Of a stretch of DNA of 64,000 bases, positions 1 through 7,311 are shown piece after piece. The notes below the pieces were generated by a model that was given only the letters and a program-made list of their open reading frames with translations, was not told the DNA's origin and searched no databases. The stretch is from Dyella lipolytica (GTDB lineage: Bacteria > Pseudomonadota > Gammaproteobacteria > Xanthomonadales > Rhodanobacteraceae). The stretch covers positions 306,295 through 370,294 of the forward strand of contig NZ_BSNQ01000009.1 in assembly GCF_030160075.1 (NCBI RefSeq). Reading direction: 5' to 3'. A program made the position numbers and the translations under genes. How positions within the stretch are numbered: the first letter of the stretch is position 1; every line of letters begins with the position of its first letter.

Positions 1-211
1 CAAGCACATTCGCCTCACCCCGAATTCCGAATATGGATAGCCAGGAAACAAACGGGCTGTTGGCGATATACACGGCGATGCCATGTGCCGATTGCGGCGT
101 GAATTTCTGTATGCCGAACGAAATAAAAATCAGAACCATCACCCATCTGAGAATGGCCAGCAGCCAATAGGAGCCTTCGCCCCGCTCGGCGATGTTGAAC
201 TCTTTAAGCAT
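1..211 (-). CDS. DUF417 (YkgB/RclC-type) inner-membrane protein, partial
   Basis: Reading the minus strand from the ATG at 209-211 gives 70 codons with no stop up to the window edge, so the C-terminus lies outside. AGAGGAT stands just before the ATG. Residues about 16-36 form a membrane segment (LAILRWVMVLIFISFGIQKF) followed by FTP and, near residue 57, PFVSWL. This is the N-terminal layout of the DUF417/YkgB family, whose E. coli member RclC is an inner-membrane protein of the reactive-chlorine response. The role here is inferred from family resemblance only. It is transcribed away from the plus-strand gene array that begins at 580. Confidence 0.7.
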   Translation of the reverse strand, partial: MLKEFNIAERGEGSYWLLAILRWVMVLIFISFGIQKFTPQSAHGIAVYIANSPFVSWLSIFGIRGEANVL

Positions 212-579
212 ACGTATCCTCTTCTTTCGTCTGCCGCCGCGCAGATACTGCGGGCAAGGTATTCAGGTCGATCCTGCGCCAACGGTCCTGTGATTCGGTC
301 TTCACGCAGACAGTTGGGCGTCCGCAAACCATCCGACCCGGAGGGATGGGCGTATCACGGCGGTCCTTTATCTGTATGGGCACATCATGACATCATGATG
401 TCTCTATGTCAAACGTATCCATGCCAGGCGGTGCTCTCGGGTCTTAGACGAGTTGAGAGCAAAACCATGTCCGCTTTCGACCCCTGGCAGACATCTCATA
501 GCCTGGCTCTAACCGCCTTTGCCCGTCCGTATATTTAGGTAGTTAGGCATCACTCGACACCCCAGGAGCCTCCTGTGCC
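212..579. other. Intergenic region with first repeat copy
   Basis: No convincing gene is seen. The open frame at 83-538 overlaps the DUF417 gene and has no family features. The stretch holds a tandem CATCATGA CATCATGA followed by TG near 388-405, possibly a regulator site for the leftward gene, the degenerate first copy of the 24-base palindrome at 469-492, and GTTAGGC at 542-548, the only place near a cassette start that fits an integron core-site consensus exactly together with a nearby CTCTAAC. Confidence 0.4.
469..492. repeat. 24-base palindromic repeat, copy 1 (degenerate)
   Basis: Left arm GTCCGCTTT and loop CGACCC are intact; the right arm is CTGGCAGAC instead of AAAGCGGAC. It precedes the YciI-like gene at 580. 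Confidence 0.7.
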
Positions 580-888
580 ATGAAATACTTCTTCTGCAAA
601 TTGATTCCTCCCCGCGCCACCTTCGCTCAAGACATGACTCAGGCGGAGCGGGCCCTCATGGGTCAGCACGTCGCGTACTGGCAAGACCTGATGCACAAGC
701 AAAAGGCTCTCGCGTTCGGACCTGTGGCAGATCCTCAAGGCGGCTACGGCATTGGGATCATTGCCGCGAGCAGTGACGCTGAGATGGAGATACTTCGCGA
801 GAACGATCCAACCATCAAGGCGAATGAGGGCTTTCGGTTCGAAGCTCTGCCGATGCCGCGGTTGATGAGCCCCTTAGTCACCCAGTGA
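580..888 (+). CDS. YciI family protein
   Basis: A 102-residue protein covering the whole length of the YCII-related fold. It begins MKYFFCKLIPPR, has HVAYWQDLM near residue 30, the conserved AFGPVADPQGGYGIGII stretch at about 44-60, and ENDPTIKANEGFRFE near 74-88, all typical of YciI proteins that act as small stand-alone enzymes or ligand-binding proteins of mostly unknown substrate. An AGGAG site at 564-568 supports the ATG at 580. It is the first of eleven same-strand genes each preceded by one copy of the 24-base palindrome. Family call is firm; function is not known. Confidence 0.9.
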   Translation: MKYFFCKLIPPRATFAQDMTQAERALMGQHVAYWQDLMHKQKALAFGPVADPQGGYGIGIIAASSDAEMEILRENDPTIKANEGFRFEALPMPRLMSPLVTQ

Positions 889-970
889 CGCTGGCGCCGC
901 CGAACAATTTGCTGCAGTTGACCGTCATCCCACTACGCGGGCTGCCGGCAGCTGAGCTTAAGCGTTGAAC

Positions 971-994
971 GTCTGTTTTCGACCCGAAGCGGAC
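971..994. repeat. 24-base palindromic repeat, copy 2
   Basis: Arms GTCTGTTTT and GAAGCGGAC around loop CGACCC. The changes keep pairing through G-U wobbles. It is preceded by GTTGAAC. Confidence 0.85.
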
Positions 995-1067
995 ACTGCG
1001 GAGCTAAACGTTTTTCGGATCGTACGCATCACAGTGCCTCTTGCTGTCAGGCGACAAGGAATTCTGC

Positions 1068-2132
1068 ATGACACGTTTTCGTTCCGTACTTACGGTCGTA
1101 TCGATTCTCAGCTCGTTAATAGCCACCACCGCACCCGCCGCTCCACCGGAATCGCTTCCGGCATCGGCATACACGCATCCGCAAGAACTCGTCGTCGTGG
1201 CACCCGGCCGGCGGCTCAACGTTTATTGCCTCGGTGAAGGCTCGCCAACGGTGCTTTTCGATGCTGGGCTGGGTGACGGCACAATGGGTTGGCGCGCGGT
1301 GCAAGGTGAGATTGCCAAGACGACGCGCGCATGCACTTATGATCGGGCCAACTATTTTTTTAGCGACACCGTCGATCGGCGCGCGACAGCGCAAGCGGCC
1401 GTCGAGGATATGTTGGCGCTAATCGATCACGCCAAGCTGGGTGATCGCGTGATCCTAGTTGGACATTCTCGCGGTGGATTAAATGTCCGTCTGTTCACCT
1501 ACGAACATGCCAATCGTGTCGCAGGGTTGGTATTGGTTGACCCCACCGTCACAGAGAAGCTGTCTTCGGCAGCGACCGCATACTATGTTCACAAATACGA
1601 AAACTATCTCGCGCGAGGCCAGCAATTGGAAAATTGCTGGCACGCGGCGCAGCAGCACGCATTGCAACCTGAGGGCGCGGACTCCTTGAAGTGCCTGGAC
1701 GACTTCGGCGCCCAGCAAGATCCAAACGAACGGGTGCTGGCGCACACCATCCGAACCATGGAGACGCAACCCGCCTACCAGGCGACCCTTTTCTCGGAAC
1801 GACAAAACTTGTTCTATCCCATCGACAACGACGGGGATTCGATCGACGGGCGGAGTATCGCACTGGCCGAGCACTCGCTTGGCGACCTCCCACTGGTAGT
1901 GATTTCGGCCGATTGGTTCAAGTCGATCACCTTCAAGGGCACGCCAACGGTCGAGCAAAGAGAGTTTTTGTCATGGAATAGTGAGCAAATGCGCCATATC
2001 GCCGACGAATCGACGCGAGGTCAGTTCATCAAAGTGCCGAGCCGACACTACGTCCAAAAAGAACGACCCGACGTGGTGATTGGCGCCATTGAGCATCTTA
2101 TCCACTTGTGCCGTGTGCCGGCGTATCCCTAG
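1068..2132 (+). CDS. Secreted alpha/beta hydrolase
   Basis: A 354-residue protein with a signal peptide (hydrophobic SVLTVVSILSSLIATTAPA, residues 5-23) and an alpha/beta-hydrolase core. The nucleophile elbow is VGHSRGG with Ser at about residue 134, preceded by the oxyanion strand VLFDAGLGDG near 62-71. The late SRHYVQKERPDVV segment near 326 should carry the catalytic His. AAGGA at 1056-1060 sits 7 bases before the ATG at 1068, so this start is preferred over an upstream TTG at 1041. It belongs to the alpha/beta hydrolase superfamily with unknown substrate and probably acts in the periplasm. It is the second gene of the repeat-separated array. Confidence 0.85.
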   Translation: MTRFRSVLTVVSILSSLIATTAPAAPPESLPASAYTHPQELVVVAPGRRLNVYCLGEGSPTVLFDAGLGDGTMGWRAVQGEIAKTTRACTYDRANYFFSDTVDRRATAQAAVEDMLALIDHAKLGDRVILVGHSRGGLNVRLFTYEHANRVAGLVLVDPTVTEKLSSAATAYYVHKYENYLARGQQLENCWHAAQQHALQPEGADSLKCLDDFGAQQDPNERVLAHTIRTMETQPAYQATLFSERQNLFYPIDNDGDSIDGRSIALAEHSLGDLPLVVISADWFKSITFKGTPTVEQREFLSWNSEQMRHIADESTRGQFIKVPSRHYVQKERPDVVIGAIEHLIHLCRVPAYP

Positions 2133-2177
2133 GCTGAGAAATGAGGTGGATTCTCCAGCCAATGGAGCAGGTTTAAT

Positions 2178-2201
2178 GTCCGCTTTCGACCCATAACGAA
2201 C
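2178..2201. repeat. 24-base palindromic repeat, copy 3
   Basis: Left arm GTCCGCTTT and loop CGACCC are intact; right arm ATAACGAAC is degenerate. Preceded by GTTTAAT. Confidence 0.8.
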
Positions 2202-2295
2202 AGGGTGGTCGGGACCCGCTACAAACTCCCCAAAGAATTGTCGATTTCCGATCATCAGCTTCGTCGCCAGTGCATCCCAACCCAATGGAGCTCCC

Positions 2296-2667
2296 ATGAA
2301 ATACCTCGGCCTGGCCTACTTCACCCCCGAAAAATTCGCTGCGATGGCGCCGGACAACGTCAAGGATTTGATAAGCCAATGTCCGGCATTGGACGAGAAG
2401 ATGCGCGCTACCGGCAAGGTTCTGGTTTCCGCGTCGCTTGGCGATCTGGACAGCTGGAAGACGCTTCGCCCACGCAACGGTAAGACGCACATCAGCGATG
2501 GGCCTTACATCGAGTCGAAGGAAGTAGTGGGCGGCCTGTTCATCATTGAGGCGGACAGCCATGACGAGGCGCTACGCATCGCATCCATGCACCCGGCTGC
2601 CACGCTGGGCGAAGCAGGCGGATGGGCCGTTGAGCTTATCCCTATGGATTTTTACCTGGCCCGATGA
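2296..2667 (+). CDS. YciI/DGPF family protein
   Basis: A 123-residue protein starting MKYLGLAYFTPEKF. It carries the family signature DGPYIESKEVVGG at about residues 75-87 and a closing A..HP..... G.VEL-type strand (GGWAVELIPMDF). This is the DGPF/YCII group often found beside ECF sigma factors, but no sigma gene is seen here. GGAG at 2287-2290 supports the ATG. It is the third gene of the array and is only distantly like the YciI protein at 580, so the two are not a recent duplication. Biochemical role unknown. Confidence 0.9.
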   Translation: MKYLGLAYFTPEKFAAMAPDNVKDLISQCPALDEKMRATGKVLVSASLGDLDSWKTLRPRNGKTHISDGPYIESKEVVGGLFIIEADSHDEALRIASMHPAATLGEAGGWAVELIPMDFYLAR

Positions 2668-2694
2668 GGGTTGCTGTGCGCATCAATTGGGAGT

Positions 2695-2718
2695 GTCTGC
2701 TCTCGACCCGAAGCGGAC
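2695..2718. repeat. 24-base palindromic repeat, copy 4
   Basis: Arms GTCTGCTCT and GAAGCGGAC around loop CGACCC, one mismatch and two G-U pairs. GTTGCT at 2670 and AGCAAC at 2739 flank it as a wider weak inverted repeat. Confidence 0.8.
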
Positions 2719-2757
2719 CTTTTCCGCATTGGCTTTGAAGCAACAAGAAGAGGGAAA

Positions 2758-3186
2758 ATGATCGATCACGTCTACATCTCCGTCACCAACATCGACAAGT
2801 CGCTGGCGTTCTACTCTGAAGCCCTGAAGCCGCTCGGCTGGCGCCTGTTCGGCAACTACGACGCCGCTTCAGGTCCCGAGAGCGTCCCGGATCTTTACGG
2901 CATTGCTGATGATGCGTATCTCAGCGGGAAGGCGGTCGGATCAAGCGTCTGGCTACGGCAACGCAAGCCCGGCGAGACCGGGCTCTACATCGGCATCGTC
3001 TGCGATACCAATGAATTGGTCGACGCTGCCTACGCGGCTGCCATCAAAGCCGGTGGCACCGACGAAGGTAAACCAGCAGATCGCACCTACTTCGCCCGAG
3101 GCTACTACGCAGCTAACGTCGCCGACTTCGATGGAAACCGTATTGAGTTCGTGCACAAAGCGTGGAACCCGAAGCGGCACCCGTAG
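2758..3186 (+). CDS. VOC (glyoxalase-like) family protein
   Basis: A 142-residue protein that starts MIDHVYISVTNIDKSLAFY, the opening beta-alpha unit of vicinal-oxygen-chelate proteins, and ends with FDGNRIEFVHKAW, the usual last strand carrying a metal or substrate Glu. His4 and the Glu near residue 132 are the expected metal-ligand positions. Length fits a single VOC monomer made of two beta-alpha-beta-beta-beta modules. AGAGGGAAA directly precedes the ATG, and the start within the repeat upstream (near 2671) is rejected. Fourth gene of the array. Members include glyoxalases, dioxygenases and antibiotic-binding proteins, so the substrate is open. Confidence 0.9.
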   Translation: MIDHVYISVTNIDKSLAFYSEALKPLGWRLFGNYDAASGPESVPDLYGIADDAYLSGKAVGSSVWLRQRKPGETGLYIGIVCDTNELVDAAYAAAIKAGGTDEGKPADRTYFARGYYAANVADFDGNRIEFVHKAWNPKRHP

Positions 3187-3286
3187 CCATCGAACAAGAA
3201 GGGATCACCTTTATCTCTTCTGTATGCTGGAACCGTATGGTCGCTAATAGTCCAAGATAGGAGCGCCGCGGTGCCCCATTCGCCAT

Positions 3287-3310
3287 GTCCGCTTCCGACC
3301 CGAAACGGAC
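3287..3310. repeat. 24-base palindromic repeat, copy 5
   Basis: Arms GTCCGCTTC and GAAACGGAC around loop CGACCC. The loop-closing pair has changed from T-A to C-G on both sides, a compensatory change that argues the hairpin itself matters. Confidence 0.85.
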
Positions 3311-3366
3311 GCTCGTAAGACAAGTCTTGGATCGCAATCGGCACTAGCAGCGAAAGGGCGTGGCAC

Positions 3367-3954
3367 ATGGACACCGCTATCTCAAAACCAACCATCAGCG
3401 CACGCTGGGCCCCGGTTTTAGTTCTGCTTTTGATCGTTGTCTTAATGGGCAACGGGGCGCAAGACACCCATCTATATGACAACGTCACCTGGTACGCGGT
3501 AACTCCGCTCAGCGGCATTCTAGGGGCCTTGGTGGCGTGGCTTTGGATGCGTGACTTCCGGGCGAAAGATTACAAATACAGGGACCAGTGTGGGGGTAAC
3601 TCTCAGGATGAGCCTTCCACAGCTGCCCTTAAGGCATTGTTTATTGGCTGCGTCATGGCCGCCTTCTTTTGGGGGATCATTCAAAGTCTGCTATTACTTG
3701 CAGTCCGAATCATGCCGGCAACGCCAGTTACATTCGCGACAACCGTGACTGGTTTGGAAAATCGCAGAGGATGTCATTCCATCGTCGTTGTTTACAGGGA
3801 CACCTTTACCTCTGGTGAGGCAAGGCAGTGTGTCGCAAATGCGCCAGGGCAAAGACGGATTGGCGAACCGGTAACTGTGGATGAATTCGCCGGGCTTTTG
3901 GGTACAAGGTTCGACCGAATCACCTACAAGGATGTGCCCTATGGCGGCAGGTAA
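3367..3954 (+). CDS. Membrane protein of unknown function
   Basis: A 195-residue protein with three likely membrane segments at about 14-28 (PVLVLLLIVVLMG), 42-61 and 87-114 (ALFIGCVMAAFFWGIIQS), then a soluble C-terminal part of about 80 residues with two cysteines (RRGCHS and RQCVAN) that could pair outside the membrane. AAAGGG about ten bases ahead supports the ATG at 3367. I do not recognise the family. It is the fifth gene of the repeat-separated array, with no same-strand partner that hints at a role. Confidence 0.7.
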   Translation: MDTAISKPTISARWAPVLVLLLIVVLMGNGAQDTHLYDNVTWYAVTPLSGILGALVAWLWMRDFRAKDYKYRDQCGGNSQDEPSTAALKALFIGCVMAAFFWGIIQSLLLLAVRIMPATPVTFATTVTGLENRRGCHSIVVVYRDTFTSGEARQCVANAPGQRRIGEPVTVDEFAGLLGTRFDRITYKDVPYGGR

Positions 3955-3982
3955 CATGTACGCCTTGGCTTAGGAATTAATT

Positions 3983-4006
3983 GTCCGCTTTCGACCCAAA
4001 GCGGAC
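3983..4006. repeat. 24-base palindromic repeat, copy 6 (perfect)
   Basis: Exact stem GTCCGCTTT / AAAGCGGAC with loop CGACCC, starting 29 bases after the stop of the upstream gene and directly followed by the GGTCAGAGT hairpin at 4012. Confidence 0.95.
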
Positions 4007-4011
4007 AGTTG

Positions 4012-4064
4012 AAAAAAGGTCAGAGTGCCTCTTCTGTGAGTTAAAAGTGACTCTGACCTTTTTT
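4012..4064. terminator. Long hairpin of GGTCAGAGT type, possible terminator
   Basis: Perfect 15-base arms, AAAAAAGGTCAGAGT at 4012-4026 and ACTCTGACCTTTTTT at 4050-4064, with a 23-base loop. The T run at the end fits a rho-independent terminator working in either direction. The same GGTCAGAGTC core recurs at 10238, 20234 and elsewhere. Confidence 0.7.
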
Positions 4065-4107
4065 CTCGCTACCCCATTTCTTAAAGAAGTCCAACCAAGG
4101 AGTAAAC

Positions 4108-4416
4108 ATGAAGTCGCATATGTCTATCGTTGCCCTAGCATTGATCACGTTGCCATTGTTTGCCCACGCCTCTTGCGATGCCGTGAAATCCGATATCGAC
4201 GCAAAGATCAAAGCGCACGGCGTTAATAGTTATAGTTTGGAAGTGGTGTCTGCCGATCAGGCAGATAAGAACGAAGGCAAAGTGGTCGGGCGATGCGAGG
4301 GCAACAAAGTCATTGTGTATTCCCGTGGGCAATCCAAGGTAAGCGACGAGAACTCAAACAGTGTGCTGCCTCTGCAACCTCCCGCACCGACTCGATCAGG
4401 CCAAACCGGCGGGTGA
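4108..4416 (+). CDS. DUF1161 family periplasmic protein
   Basis: A 102-residue protein with a signal peptide (cleavage likely after AHA, residue about 21) followed by SCDAVKSDIDAKIKAHGVNS, which matches the start of DUF1161 domains, and later GKVVGRCEGNKVIVYSRG, the family's closing motif; the two Cys could form a disulfide. AAGGAG at 4097-4102 stands 5 bases before the ATG. The last 25 residues are a Pro/Ser-rich tail not part of the domain. Function of DUF1161 is unknown. Sixth gene of the array. Confidence 0.88.
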   Translation: MKSHMSIVALALITLPLFAHASCDAVKSDIDAKIKAHGVNSYSLEVVSADQADKNEGKVVGRCEGNKVIVYSRGQSKVSDENSNSVLPLQPPAPTRSGQTGG

Positions 4417-4485
4417 TCGTAGGTACTCTGCGAAATTAGCCAGGGTGAGACGAGGCTTCAAATGCATGGCCTGAAGCAAGCAGAT

Positions 4486-4509
4486 GTCCGCTTTCGACCC
4501 AAAGCGGAC
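4486..4509. repeat. 24-base palindromic repeat, copy 7 (perfect)
   Basis: Exact stem and loop. The ATG at 4484 that overlaps it would encode MSAFDPKRT at the front of the next gene, but the real ribosome site lies after the repeat. Confidence 0.95.
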
Positions 4510-4531
4510 ATACTTCTGGAGGGGGAGGCAC

Positions 4532-5206
4532 ATGACGGCGGTTGCAACATCGCGGGTGGTCGCAGAGATATATCGTGGCATCGATTTCCCATCCGATTGG
4601 ATAAGCAAGCCCGAAACAATCGGTGTTGGCATGACCCGGGACGTGCTCCTTTCAGTCGTGGTGCTCTTCGATGAAAAGCTCGAGCTTCTCGCTGCCTGTT
4701 GGCGGGTGGAAAATGGCGATGAAAAGTTTGTCCGAAGATGCGTGGGAGAGGCCGGACAGAAAGACCTCCTCGCGGATTTCGACAGGGTGTTGAGCGAGGA
4801 AAGTCTTCGTGTCGGTGCCCCCGACCTATTCGCCACTCTGGTGTGGGCTCCCACGGACCTGCGACCGGACCAAGGCAAGAAGATCAATAAGCTGGTAGTC
4901 CAGTCTGGCAGATCTGCATCGATAACCGGTTGGAACATGGCGCCGCCGCTTATCGTGGCCAATGCAGGCAATCTTCTCCTGATGACACGGCGCGCGGACA
5001 ATGGGCTTGATCTTCCCGTTCCAGAATCGGCTGGGGAAATGATCGCCTCCCTGAGCGAAGAGGTTCCGCAGCTCATGATTGTGTTGCCTGGAAACTATGC
5101 GCTTGAGCCAGAAAGGTGGTCGATCCAGAAGAAGATGGCGGTGTTCTTTGGCAGTCTGCTATTGCTCGGCATTGCCCTGAGCGCTTTGGCCCTGAGATTT
5201 GAATGA
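4532..5206 (+). CDS. Hypothetical protein with C-terminal membrane anchor
   Basis: A 224-residue protein of unknown family. The start is placed at 4532 because GGAGGGGGAGG lies 4 bases before it; the longer frame from 4484 only adds the translated palindrome. Most of the protein is soluble and ends in a single hydrophobic segment (MAVFFGSLLLLGIALSALAL) at about residues 203-222 with two charged residues after it, as in a tail-anchored or type II membrane protein. No catalytic motif is seen. Seventh gene of the array. Confidence 0.65.
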   Translation: MTAVATSRVVAEIYRGIDFPSDWISKPETIGVGMTRDVLLSVVVLFDEKLELLAACWRVENGDEKFVRRCVGEAGQKDLLADFDRVLSEESLRVGAPDLFATLVWAPTDLRPDQGKKINKLVVQSGRSASITGWNMAPPLIVANAGNLLLMTRRADNGLDLPVPESAGEMIASLSEEVPQLMIVLPGNYALEPERWSIQKKMAVFFGSLLLLGIALSALALRFE

Positions 5207-5247
5207 GAGGCGGCGTTACATTGGGCGAGGTCAAGCGTGCGGTGAAC

Positions 5248-5271
5248 ATCCGGTTTCGACCCAAAGCGGCC
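5248..5271. repeat. 24-base palindromic repeat, copy 8
   Basis: Arms ATCCGGTTT and AAAGCGGCC around the intact loop CGACCC; outer pairs are partly lost. Confidence 0.8.
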
Positions 5272-5308
5272 CATGCGGTGATAGACGTCTTGTCAATACG
5301 GAGAGCCT

Positions 5309-5686
5309 GTGAGTATTTCGATTTACTACAGCGCAGCGAGAGGTCATCCGCTGACAAAGGCGGAAAGCAGCGCTATTGCAGCGCTTGTTGACCAATACGC
5401 CATCAACAAGCAGACCGCAAAACGAAGCTGGTTTAGAAGGCCGCCCAACTGGGAGGCTTTTGGCATTTACGATCGCGCGAACCCAGGTCAACCGAACGCG
5501 ATCTTTGAGGGTTCCACGAGGCTTCCTGACAATAGTCAGGAAGCTATGTGGATCGGGTTGCAGCATTGGTGTCGGTTGCTGTCGGAGATCAGGAGGTCAG
5601 TGGCAGGTGCATCTTGGTCCGTACACGTCGACGATCACGAGATTCCTTGGAATTCGGCAACGTCTTCCTACGATCCAGCCAAGTAA
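5309..5686 (+). CDS. Hypothetical protein
   Basis: A 125-residue soluble protein that begins GTG AGT ATT TCG (MSISIYYSAARGHPL) with GGAG a few bases upstream. It contains a basic-aromatic stretch RSWFRRPPNWEAFGIYD at about 44-60 and a Trp-rich region (MWIGLQHWCRLL) near 80-91. The overall look is that of a small alpha/beta protein, and I cannot place it in a family. Eighth gene of the repeat-separated array; the neighbours give no functional hint. Confidence 0.6.
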   Translation: MSISIYYSAARGHPLTKAESSAIAALVDQYAINKQTAKRSWFRRPPNWEAFGIYDRANPGQPNAIFEGSTRLPDNSQEAMWIGLQHWCRLLSEIRRSVAGASWSVHVDDHEIPWNSATSSYDPAK

Positions 5687-5750
5687 ACCCGCTGTGATTG
5701 AGCGGCCAATCCTTGGAGAGCGTTTCTTCCATGGAAGCCGTAGGATTAAC

Positions 5751-5774
5751 GTCCGCTTTCGACCCATAGCGGAC
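5751..5774. repeat. 24-base palindromic repeat, copy 9
   Basis: Left arm and loop perfect, right arm ATAGCGGAC with one change. Preceded by GGATTAAC. Confidence 0.9.
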
Positions 5775-5843
5775 ATAATTTTCGCGGCTCGACTTGAAGC
5801 TGAGTTAAGCAAAAGCGGACAACTACATTTACAGGGAGAGGGC

Positions 5844-6647
5844 ATGTCCACTGCGAAGCGTTGGATACTGGTAGCGACACTGGTGCTAGTGGTCGCCGGG
5901 TGTTCGAAGAAGCAAGAAGTAGGGCCGTTGCCTGTTGCGGGTGAAACAGGCAAAGCGGGAGCTAAGCTGGCCTATGAGCATCATCTGCGTATTGAATTGC
6001 AGCGGGAACAAATTGCGCCACGTATGGCCGCCGTACGCGAAGCCTGTGAGTCGGCACGATTCGGTGCTTGCAACGTATTGCGCCTCGATCAGAGCGAAGA
6101 AAGCGGATCTCTAACGGTACGTATAGTCCCCTCAGGCGTCGAACCAATTAGCGCTCTGGCTAGTCAGAGTGGAAAGCTGGCTTGGCGACAGACGCAGGCG
6201 GAAGATCTGGCCGACGCGGTGAACGACAATCAACAGCAACTAAAAGAACTCGAAATCTATTCGACTCAGATAGAGCAACTTGCCGAGCGCAAGGATCTCT
6301 CGGCGAGTGACCTCATCGCGTTGAGCCATGAACGCGCGCAAATACAGATCGAGCGCGAGAATTTGCAAAATACCGCCGCGCAGCAGCAAAGGCGCATCGA
6401 CACGAACCTTCTGCAGATGGATTTCACCGACGAGGCACACGGACGTCATCTTGGTATTACTTTCGGCGAATGGACTGATCAGCTGTATGACGGCATTCGC
6501 GATACCCTCTCGATGCTTGCATATGGCATTCCGTTCTTGTCGCTGGCTTTCCCACTGGCACTGTGCTGGCGATGGCTCTGGCGCCGGGTGACGCGAAAAT
6601 CACGCGAACGTCGCGCTCGTTTAGAAAATAAGGACGAAAGTACTTAA
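5844..6647 (+). CDS. DUF4349-type lipoprotein
   Basis: A 267-residue protein whose signal ends in a lipobox (VLVVAGC, Cys at residue 20), so it should be lipid-anchored. A segment near residues 85-105 (GSLTVRIVPSGVEPI) and a long coiled coil at about 120-190 (repeated E, Q, K and A heptads) are followed by a C-terminal membrane segment near 225-245 (LSLAFPLALCWRWLW) and a basic tail, the architecture of DUF4349 proteins. AGGGAGAGGGC supports the ATG at 5844. Ninth gene of the array. Function of the family is unknown. Confidence 0.8.
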   Translation: MSTAKRWILVATLVLVVAGCSKKQEVGPLPVAGETGKAGAKLAYEHHLRIELQREQIAPRMAAVREACESARFGACNVLRLDQSEESGSLTVRIVPSGVEPISALASQSGKLAWRQTQAEDLADAVNDNQQQLKELEIYSTQIEQLAERKDLSASDLIALSHERAQIQIERENLQNTAAQQQRRIDTNLLQMDFTDEAHGRHLGITFGEWTDQLYDGIRDTLSMLAYGIPFLSLAFPLALCWRWLWRRVTRKSRERRARLENKDEST

Positions 6648-6699
6648 TACGGTTGGTCATGTTTTAGGACATGGTGGATCAATTTGGTGCTAGTGGAGT

Positions 6700-6723
6700 G
6701 TCCGCTTTCGACCCAAAGCGGAC
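6700..6723. repeat. 24-base palindromic repeat, copy 10 (perfect)
   Basis: Exact stem and loop, 26 bases before the start of the next gene. Confidence 0.95.
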
Positions 6724-6749
6724 CTTACTCGTGAAAACTCGAGGAAGTG

Positions 6750-7115
6750 ATGAAAGTCGGTTACGCGAACACCATCGTCCTCCTACACCTCAGACAAGCG
6801 TTAGAGAACCTCTTGATGGGGAAAGTCTGCTTAACGGAGGGCGTTAGGGAGGTTGTGCAGTGGTGTTGGTCCAATCATGGTTTGGATGACGAGTTGTTTC
6901 GCCCGTTTATCGGAGTCGACTCTGAAACAGATCGGTTTCCTGTTGGCCAGGTGCGCCAGCTGTGGAGCACTGAGGGACTTGCGGCGGTAGATGCGGGGAG
7001 AGTCGCAGCTGAGGAGCACTACAGGGCCTGGATCATGGATAGTGTAAATAGTTTGCTGGGTGCTGTGGCCGCGGAATTAGCGACATCCGCGTTCACCGAT
7101 CCGGCTCCCAAATGA
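6750..7115 (+). CDS. Hypothetical protein
   Basis: A 121-residue soluble, largely helical protein. GAGGAA at 6741-6746 serves the ATG at 6750; an in-frame GTG at 6747 is possible but closer to the ribosome site than usual. It contains LLHLRQALENLLMG near residues 10-23, VREVVQWCWSNHGLDDELF near 31-50 and a second helix pair near 75-105. I do not recognise the family. Tenth gene of the array. The next repeat begins one base after its TGA, the tightest gene-to-repeat junction in the array. Confidence 0.65.
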   Translation: MKVGYANTIVLLHLRQALENLLMGKVCLTEGVREVVQWCWSNHGLDDELFRPFIGVDSETDRFPVGQVRQLWSTEGLAAVDAGRVAAEEHYRAWIMDSVNSLLGAVAAELATSAFTDPAPK

Positions 7116-7116
7116 C

Positions 7117-7140
7117 GTCCGCTTTCGACCCAAAGCGGAC
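7117..7140. repeat. 24-base palindromic repeat, copy 11 (perfect)
   Basis: Exact stem and loop, extended by one more pair (C before, G after). It is the last copy I can find in the window. Confidence 0.95.
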
Positions 7141-7170
7141 GCTTCGAAACGGAGCAATACAACCAGGCCG

Positions 7171-7311
7171 ATGAACCACATCGCCTCGGTCATGACGATG
7201 CTCGCATTGGCGGGATGCCCTAATGCTTACTATCCAACGAATCTCGGCGCCGCGACAATGCGCCGAACGCTAACTCGACCGCGCCGGAGGAAAATAACGA
7301 ATGACGAGTGA
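7171..7311 (+). CDS. Possible small lipoprotein or gene remnant
   Basis: A 46-codon frame starting MNHIASVMTM followed by LALAGC, a good lipobox with Cys at residue 16, then YYPTNLGAATM and a basic end. GGAG lies 15 bases upstream, rather far. The frame overlaps the first 11 bases of the acetyltransferase gene. It may be the broken front of a lipoprotein gene left behind when the array was assembled. Low certainty. Confidence 0.3.
   Translation: MNHIASVMTMLALAGCPNAYYPTNLGAATMRRTLTRPRRRKITNDE

Noticed and set aside
83-538. 151-residue plus-strand open frame
   Set aside because: It overlaps the DUF417 gene on the other strand, runs through a repeat copy and shows no family features.
469-7140. 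Canonical integron attC sites between the array genes
   Set aside because: GTTRRRY-like words occur before a few copies (GTTGAAC, GTTAGGC) but matching RYYYAAC partners and L boxes are missing at most junctions, so I describe the repeat only as cassette-like.
469-7140. The 24-base palindromes as rho-independent terminators
   Set aside because: No T run follows the stems, and copies lie at varying distance from the stops (1 to more than 90 bases).
469-7140. CRISPR array
   Set aside because: Spacers are hundreds of bases long and hold genes; there are no cas genes.
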